64,000 bases of DNA from Streptomyces sp. DH-12 (GTDB lineage: Bacteria > Actinomycetota > Actinomycetes > Streptomycetales > Streptomycetaceae), in contig NZ_PPFB01000001.1 of NCBI RefSeq assembly GCF_002899455.1, forward strand, positions 4,254,001 through 4,318,000. The letters run 5' to 3'. Every line of letters begins with the position of its first letter. The stretch's first letter is position 1. Below, in pieces: positions 59,940-64,000 of this stretch. The notes beneath the pieces were generated by a model. That model was not told the DNA's origin. It was given only the letters and a program-made list of their open reading frames with translations, and ran no database searches. The position numbers and the translations under genes are program-made.

Positions 59940-60045
59940 GGCAAGCGTCCCGAGGGGTGCGGCAGTCGCCCCACACAGGCCAGCATGGACCGTCTCGAAA
60001 ACCAAGGTTTGTGAGACGAGATGGCAAGCGTCCCTGAAGGGGGTG
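59940..60045. repeat. Direct repeats flanking the crossover site
   Basis: GGCAAGCGTCCCGAGGGGTG (59940-59959) recurs as GGCAAGCGTCCCTGAAGGGG (60023-60042), with single-base insertions. They flank the 28-bp crossover palindrome and may be accessory binding sites for the recombinase. A 12-bp tandem (CAGTAGAACCCAGTAGAAC) is at 59885-59903. Confidence 0.55.
59991..60018. other. Candidate crossover site of the small serine recombinase (Hin-like)
   Basis: CGTCTC-GA-AAACC (59991-60003) and GGTTT-GT-GAGACG (60006-60018) are inverted arms matching at 11 of 13 positions around the dinucleotide AA. Its middle, GAAAACCAAGGTTT, equals the centre of the hix sites of Hin invertase (TTGAAAACCAAGGTTTTTGA). 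It lies 82 bp before the recombinase gene. Further CGTCTCGA half-sites at 60061 and 60076 might be accessory sites, as in res. Confidence 0.75.
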
Positions 60046-60099
60046 TAGCGCTGTTCAAAACCCGTCTCGAAACTCCCGTCTCGAGCTTGACGTATTGAG

Positions 60100-60708
60100 A
60101 TGAGTTCTGAGACAGTCCCGGCCGTGACGACGAACACGATCACCGGTCAGCTCATCGGTTACGCCCGCGTCTCCACCGATGACCAGGAAGCACAGTTGCA
60201 GCGGGACGCACTGACGGCCGCAGGCTGCGCCCGGGTCTTCGAGGACAAGGCGTCGGGCAAGAACGCCGACCGGCCGGAGCTGCGGTCAGCACTCGACTAC
60301 GCCCGCGCCGGCGACACCCTGTGCGTGTGGAAGCTCGACCGCTTTGCCCGGTCGCTCATCGACCTTGTGACCATGGTCGACATGCTTCGGGAGCGTGGTA
60401 TCGGGTTCAAGGTGCTCACGGGTGCACTGGCCAACATCGACCCCGGCACGGCCGATGGCCGTCTCATGCTTCAGGTGGTAGGGGCCATGGCGGAGTTCGA
60501 GCGCAGCCTCATCAAGGAGCGCACCCGCGCCGGACTCGACGCAGCCAAGGCGCAGGGGCGTACCGGCGGACGGCCGTCCGTCGTGAACGAGGACGTGCTG
60601 ACCGTGGCCCGCGCGAGGAAGGCGAAGGGAGAGAGTGTCAGCGCCATCGCCAAGGCTCTGGGCGTCTCCCGGGCCACGCTGTACCGGCACCTCGGAGACG
60701 ACTCCTGA
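60100..60708 (+). CDS. Small serine recombinase (resolvase/invertase family)
   Basis: A 202-residue recombinase. The catalytic domain starts IGYARVSTDDQEAQLQRDAL with nucleophile Ser25, followed by LCVWKLDRFARSL and GTADGRLMLQVVGAMAEFERSLIKERTRAGL. The C-terminal HTH (about 160-200, ARKAKGESVSAIAKALGVSRATLYRHL) binds DNA. Its sequence is close to Hin/Gin-type invertases and Tn3 resolvases; the crossover site upstream favours the same. Its partner site is not obvious. ATG 60100; a second start at GTG 60124 is possible. The reductase gene follows after 56 bp and may depend on its transcript. Confidence 0.94.
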   Translation: MSSETVPAVTTNTITGQLIGYARVSTDDQEAQLQRDALTAAGCARVFEDKASGKNADRPELRSALDYARAGDTLCVWKLDRFARSLIDLVTMVDMLRERGIGFKVLTGALANIDPGTADGRLMLQVVGAMAEFERSLIKERTRAGLDAAKAQGRTGGRPSVVNEDVLTVARARKAKGESVSAIAKALGVSRATLYRHLGDDS

Positions 60709-60764
60709 CGGCGGCACCTGATGTCCTTGCCTGGAGCGGGCTCGAAGCAGTTGGCTTGTGGTCC

Positions 60765-61757
60765 ATGAAGTACACGCAGCTCGGACGCACCGGACTCAAG
60801 GTCAGCCGACTCGTTCTCGGCACGATGAACTTCGGTCCGCAGACAGACGAATCGACCAGCCACGACATCATGGACGCCGCTCTCGACGCGGGTCTGAACT
60901 TTGTAGACACGGCCAACGTCTATGGGTGGGGTGAGAACAAGGGCCGCACCGAGGAGATCATCGGTACTTGGTTCGCCCAGGGTGGCGGGCGGCGCGACAG
61001 GACGGTCCTCGCCACCAAGGTGTACGGGAACATGGCCCCGGACGACTCCTCCGTCTGGCCTAACCACGACAAGCTCTCCGCGGTGAACATCCGCCGGGCC
61101 GTCGACGCCTCCCTCAAGCGGCTGCAGACCGACTACATCGACATCTACCAGTTCCATCACATCGACCGGTCGACGCCGTTCGAGGAGATCTGGCAGGCGA
61201 TCGACGTCCTGGTCCAGCAGGGCAAGATCCTCTACGCCGGGTCGTCCAACTTCCCCGGCTACAAGATCGCCCAGGCCAACGAGCTGGCTGCCCGGCGCGG
61301 CCGCATGGGCCTGGTCAGCGAGCAGTGCCTGTACAACCTCGCCGAGCGCCGCGCCGAGATGGAGGTCATCCCGGCCGCGCAGGACTACGGGCTCGGCGTC
61401 ATCCCCTGGTCACCGCTGCACGGCGGGCTGCTCGGCGGCGTCCTCAAGAAGGAGGCCGCACAAGGGCGCAGGGCGAGCGGCCGCGCTGCCGACGCGCTCA
61501 AGGACACCAAGACACGCGAGCAGATCCAGGCGTACGAGAACCTCCTCGACAAGCACGGCCTGGAGCCCGGTGAAGCGGCGCTCGCCTGGCTGCTGACACG
61601 CCCCGGCGTCACCGGCCCGATCGTCGGCCCCCGCACGCAGGAGCAGCTGGACTCGGCGCTGCGTGCCCTGGAGCTGGAACTGAGCGAGGAGCTGCTGACG
61701 TCTCTGGACGAGATCTTCCCCGGTCCCGGACCGTCTCCCGAGGCCTTCGCATGGTGA
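60765..61757 (+). CDS. Aldo/keto reductase, intact cargo copy homologous to the disrupted gene
   Basis: A 330-residue NADPH-dependent oxidoreductase, the same length as the host gene when its two pieces are rejoined. It begins MKYTQLGRTGLKVSRLVLGTMNFGPQTDE, with catalytic Asp48 and Tyr53 in DTANVYGWG and Lys in ATKVYGN, and ends SPEAFAW like the host gene. It differs from it at scattered positions throughout, including codon wobble positions, so it came from another lineage rather than a recent local duplication. It lies in opposite orientation to the split gene, just before attR. No strong ribosome-binding site is seen. Its role would be to replace the function lost at insertion. Confidence 0.95.
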   Translation: MKYTQLGRTGLKVSRLVLGTMNFGPQTDESTSHDIMDAALDAGLNFVDTANVYGWGENKGRTEEIIGTWFAQGGGRRDRTVLATKVYGNMAPDDSSVWPNHDKLSAVNIRRAVDASLKRLQTDYIDIYQFHHIDRSTPFEEIWQAIDVLVQQGKILYAGSSNFPGYKIAQANELAARRGRMGLVSEQCLYNLAERRAEMEVIPAAQDYGLGVIPWSPLHGGLLGGVLKKEAAQGRRASGRAADALKDTKTREQIQAYENLLDKHGLEPGEAALAWLLTRPGVTGPIVGPRTQEQLDSALRALELELSEELLTSLDEIFPGPGPSPEAFAW

Positions 61758-61887
61758 GGTAGCGGGTCTGTGTGAGGGACCGTCGCCTTCTGCTTGCGTT
61801 CGAAGCGAGTGGGAGGCGGCGGCTTCGTCGTTTCCACTCGGGGTCCGCAGGAGCGGTGAGCATCAGCGATGCGCTACTGTGCAACCT

Positions 61888-61936
61888 GGCGTCAAAGTTG
61901 CCGGTTTGCCGTGTCGAAGAAGTTGATGCCGGCGTC
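61888..61936. other. attR of the integrative element
   Basis: GGCGTCAAAGTTGCCGGTTT (61888-61907) is the element arm, followed by the GCCGTG core (61908-61913) and then the host reductase. The arm is the inverted match of the one at attL: TTTGACGCC there against GGCGTCAAA here. Confidence 0.85.
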
Positions 61937-62056
61937 CAGCGCCGCGTCCATGATGGCGTGACTGTCGGCCTCGTCGGTCTGCGGACCGAAGTTCATCGTC
62001 CCGAGGACGAGCCGGCTGACCTTGAGTCCTGTGCGTCCGAGCTGCGTGTACCTCAT
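61892..62056 (-). pseudogene. Aldo/keto reductase, 5' part
   Basis: ATG 62056 begins MRYTQLGRTGLKVSRLVLGT and runs through MDAALDAGINFFDTA to the insertion point; the frame then enters element DNA (NRQL) and stops at TGA 61892-61894. The host promoter and start of the reductase therefore now drive only a 54-residue fragment. Rejoining at the GCCGTG core gives FFDTAN followed by VYGWGENKG, in frame with the 3' piece at 54102-54950. Confidence 0.92.
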
Positions 62057-62113
62057 GGACGTCAAGACAACGTCTTGGAGTGCGCTCGACGCAAGTGCTG
62101 CACGCGCGTCGGG

Positions 62114-62821
62114 TCAGGACGGCTTGTACGGGCCGCCCAGGGACCACTCGTGCCACATCGCCTCGGCGAACGCGCCCGCGATCTTGTGCTCGCCGCTCTC
62201 GTTGGGGTGCGTGCCGTCGTAGGTGTCCACGTGGAAGTCGTACGTCGCCGGGGGCGGGACGAGCAGCATCGGGGAGCGCGGGGTGTCCAGGTCGGCGACC
62301 GTCCCGGCCAGCAGGGCGTTGAACCGGCCGACCTGCCCCGCGAAGGTCTCGTCCGCGTCCACCCGGATGTTGCGGATCACCGGCATCACCGCCATCCGCA
62401 CCTTCGGGCGGGCCGCGCGCGCCGCGGCGACGAAGGCGCGCACGTTGTCCGCGGTCTGCTCGGCGTTGGTGTAGAAGCCCAGGTCGATCAGGCCGAGCGA
62501 CACCAGCAGCACGTCCGCGCGGCAGGAGCGCACCGCGTCGCCGACCAGCGGGGCCATGTGGCACCAGCCCTCGCCCCAGCCCGCCAGGTGGGCCCGGGGG
62601 AACTCCGGGTCGGCGTACGCGTACGAGGTGGGGGCGTCCGTCGACGGGTCGTGCAGCGTCTCGCGCGGGCCGACCAGGGTGAAGGGGCCGCCGTACGCGG
62701 TGCACAGGTGCTGCCACAGCCGGTAGCGCCAGGTGTGTTCACCCGCGCTCCCGATCGTCATCGAGTCACCTACGGGCATGAACCTGAGCACCCGATCATC
62801 ATGGTGGATCGGTGCGTTCAC
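62114..62821 (-). CDS. SGNH/GDSL-type hydrolase
   Basis: A 235-residue esterase-fold protein. The GDS block is FMPVGDSMTIGSAGEHTWRYRLWQ, with the nucleophilic Ser in GDSMT. The second Gly-Asn box is not obvious, but the catalytic Asp and His are in YDGTHPNESGEHKIAGAFAEAM near the C-terminus. No signal peptide with the GTG start at 62821, so it may be cytoplasmic. GTG 62821 (VNAPIHHDDRVLRF) is chosen; an ATG at 62881 would overlap the divergent gene's start. Its substrate is unknown. The stop lies just outside the disrupted reductase start. Confidence 0.85.
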   Translation of the reverse strand: MNAPIHHDDRVLRFMPVGDSMTIGSAGEHTWRYRLWQHLCTAYGGPFTLVGPRETLHDPSTDAPTSYAYADPEFPRAHLAGWGEGWCHMAPLVGDAVRSCRADVLLVSLGLIDLGFYTNAEQTADNVRAFVAAARAARPKVRMAVMPVIRNIRVDADETFAGQVGRFNALLAGTVADLDTPRSPMLLVPPPATYDFHVDTYDGTHPNESGEHKIAGAFAEAMWHEWSLGGPYKPS

Positions 62822-62879
62822 CGCGATGTGAGCCCCGACACCCGCACTCGGGGGCTCCGGCTGATGGCAGTCTTGGGTC

Positions 62880-63863
62880 ATGCGCCGACCCTTCGCCCTG
62901 CTCGCCGCGGCCCTGCTGACGGCCGCGCTCGCCGTGCCCGCCTCCGCCGCCGACACCGACGACGGGGACGAGGGGTTCACCGTCAACGACCCGCGCGTCA
63001 CCGAGTCCAGCGGGCTCGCCGCCTCCCGCCTCCACCCCGGCGTGTACTGGACCCACAACGACAGCGACGACGGCCCCTACCTCTACGCCGTCGACGGCGG
63101 CTCCGGCGACACGGTCGCCCGCCTCACCCTCACCGGCGTCGGCAGCCCCCGGGACGTGGAGGCGATCGCGGTCGGCCCCGGCAACCGCCTCTTCGTCGCC
63201 GACATCGGCGACAACCTCGGCGGCACCTGGCCGTACGTGTGGATCTACGAACTCCCCGAGCCCGAGCGGCTGGAGGACGCCACCGTGCGGGCCACCCAGT
63301 ACGTCGTGAAGTACGCCGACGGTCCGCGCGACGCCGAGGCGATGGTCGTGCACCCGCGGACCGGGCGGGTCTACATCATCGACAAGCACGAGGACGGCGG
63401 ACACCTCTACGAGGGGCCGGAGAAGCTCTCGCCGTCCGGTGACAACGTGTTCGAGCCGATCGCCCCGGTCGAGCTGTGGACCACCGACGCGGCGCTCTCC
63501 CCCGACGGGCGGCACCTGGCCGTGCGCGGCTACTTCGGGGGCATCCACTACGCCTGGAACGGCGGGAGGATCGAGCGCAAGGGGCGGCTGAGCGTGCCGC
63601 TCCAGGTCCAGGGCGAGTCGGTGACCTTCTCCGCGGACGGTTCCCGGCTGCTGTTCGGCAGCGAGGGGGAGCGGAGCGGGGTGGTGAGCCGTCCCGCGCC
63701 CGGCGCGGACGGGGACGGGGCGAGCGGCGGCCCCGGCTCCCGTGCGGACGGCGGCGCCGCCGGCGACGGGACCGGCGACTCGGTGAAGGTCGGGGGCGCC
63801 GTGGTGGCCGCCCTCGTCGTGGCGGCGTTCTTCGGGCTGAGCAGGCGCCGGCGGAAGGGCTGA
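62880..63863 (+). CDS. Secreted membrane-anchored protein with beta-propeller-like repeats
   Basis: A 327-residue protein. The signal peptide MRRPFALLAAALLTAALAVPASA precedes a mature region with repeated GDTVARLTLTGVGSPRDVEAIAVGP- and NRLFVADIGDN-type blades, like phytase or SMP-30-type propellers. A Gly/Asp-rich linker (about 275-300) leads to a C-terminal transmembrane helix (VKVGGAVVAALVVAAFFGLSRRRRKG), so it is probably anchored by its tail. No sortase motif is visible. Function unknown. It diverges from the hydrolase gene with starts overlapping at about 62880. Confidence 0.85.
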   Translation: MRRPFALLAAALLTAALAVPASAADTDDGDEGFTVNDPRVTESSGLAASRLHPGVYWTHNDSDDGPYLYAVDGGSGDTVARLTLTGVGSPRDVEAIAVGPGNRLFVADIGDNLGGTWPYVWIYELPEPERLEDATVRATQYVVKYADGPRDAEAMVVHPRTGRVYIIDKHEDGGHLYEGPEKLSPSGDNVFEPIAPVELWTTDAALSPDGRHLAVRGYFGGIHYAWNGGRIERKGRLSVPLQVQGESVTFSADGSRLLFGSEGERSGVVSRPAPGADGDGASGGPGSRADGGAAGDGTGDSVKVGGAVVAALVVAAFFGLSRRRRKG

Positions 63864-63873
63864 ACCCGGGGCC

Positions 63874-64000
63874 TCAGCGCTCCTGTCCGGCCGCGCGCCG
63901 GGCGACGAACTCCTCCAGGCCGTCCAGGATGCGCTGGAGGCCGAACTCGAAGTGGTCGAAGTCGGTGCCGAAGGTGTCCTCGGAGAGCCCGGCCAGAACG
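63874..64000 (-). CDS. TetR-family regulator, C-terminal part (partial at window edge)
   Basis: The minus strand reads LAGLSEDTFGTDFDHFEFGLQRILDGLEEFVARRAAGQER then TGA at 63874-63876. This is the end of a TetR C-terminal ligand domain (FEFGLQRILDGLE pattern). The DNA-binding part lies outside the window. Confidence 0.75.
   Translation of the reverse strand, partial: VLAGLSEDTFGTDFDHFEFGLQRILDGLEEFVARRAAGQER

Larger units (their letters stand above)
54946..61913. mobile_element. ~6.96-kb serine-integrase element inserted in an aldo/keto reductase gene
   Basis: The ends are defined by identical GCCGTG cores at 54946-54951 and 61908-61913; the host gene reads through when these are joined. 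Cargo in order: large serine integrase, IS3-family insertion, a small HTH-like or hypothetical protein, an unexplained 770-bp stretch, an orphan gene flanked by inverted repeats, a small serine recombinase and an intact aldo/keto reductase. No replication, transfer or phage structural genes are seen, so it is not an autonomous conjugative element or prophage as it stands. The base composition inside is a little lower in GC with more wobble-position A/T than flanking genes. Confidence 0.9.

Noticed and set aside
54946..61913. Prophage or conjugative element
   Set aside because: No capsid, terminase, FtsK-like transfer or replication initiator genes are present; the cargo is too small.

Overview
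The window is high-GC actinobacterial chromosome, almost certainly Streptomyces. The evidence is strong G/C third-position bias, frequent GTG and TTG starts, a CIRCE-controlled groEL2, the futalosine menaquinone genes mqnD and mqnB, a mycothiol-dependent isomerase-like protein, and an ATP-binding/XRE/DUF397 cluster of the WhiJ type. The order of the conserved genes resembles the core arm of a Streptomyces chromosome. No tRNA, rRNA or CRISPR array was seen.

Layout. 1-5.1 kb: the end of threonine synthase (thrC), a MoaD/ThiS-like carrier, a cold-shock protein, a 60-bp tandem repeat running into two CIRCE operators, groEL2, and an Old Yellow Enzyme. 5.1-8.5 kb: murQ with its RpiR-type regulator (cell-wall amino sugar recycling) and small conserved proteins. 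8.5-15.5 kb: a DinB-like/GNAT fusion, an HD protein, the remnant of an ATP-binding gene, a TetR regulator divergent from a duplicated-half membrane exporter, a mycothiol-dependent enzyme and cutC with a DasR-like site. 15.6-22.7 kb: a HelD-type helicase, an XRE/aldo-keto reductase pair with a clear operator, and an ABC exporter. 22.7-31.9 kb: an XPB-type repair helicase beside a WYL-containing helicase-associated protein, HAD, a second cold-shock protein, mqnD-mqnB and a lipoprotein. 32-37.2 kb: an MFS transporter, a DUF3027 protein, a frameshifted DUF6247-like gene, then ATP-binding protein, XRE and DUF397. 37.3-54.1 kb: an M23 peptidase, an ArsB-like transporter, a sacsin-like ATPase, an NhaA-DsbA fusion, a secreted protein, a P-type ATPase, a purine permease, a MarR-MFS pair, a Uma2 protein and ThpR.

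The main discovery is at 54.9-61.9 kb. A ~6.96-kb integrative element sits inside an aldo/keto reductase gene and splits it into a 3' piece (54102-54950, minus) and a 5' piece (61892-62056, minus). Rejoining the pieces across a shared GCCGTG core restores an in-frame 330-residue protein. The element-proximal sequence at both ends forms the two arms of an imperfectly palindromic attP, and a large serine integrase gene starts just inside the left end. The element also carries an intact 330-residue homologue of the very gene it disrupts (60765-61757), apparently as a replacement. Other cargo: an IS3-family insertion with a 3-bp target duplication, a small serine recombinase with a Hin-like crossover site upstream, an orphan gene flanked by inverted repeats, and a ~770-bp stretch without a convincing gene. 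The window closes with a GDSL-type hydrolase, a secreted beta-propeller-like protein and the C-terminus of a TetR regulator.
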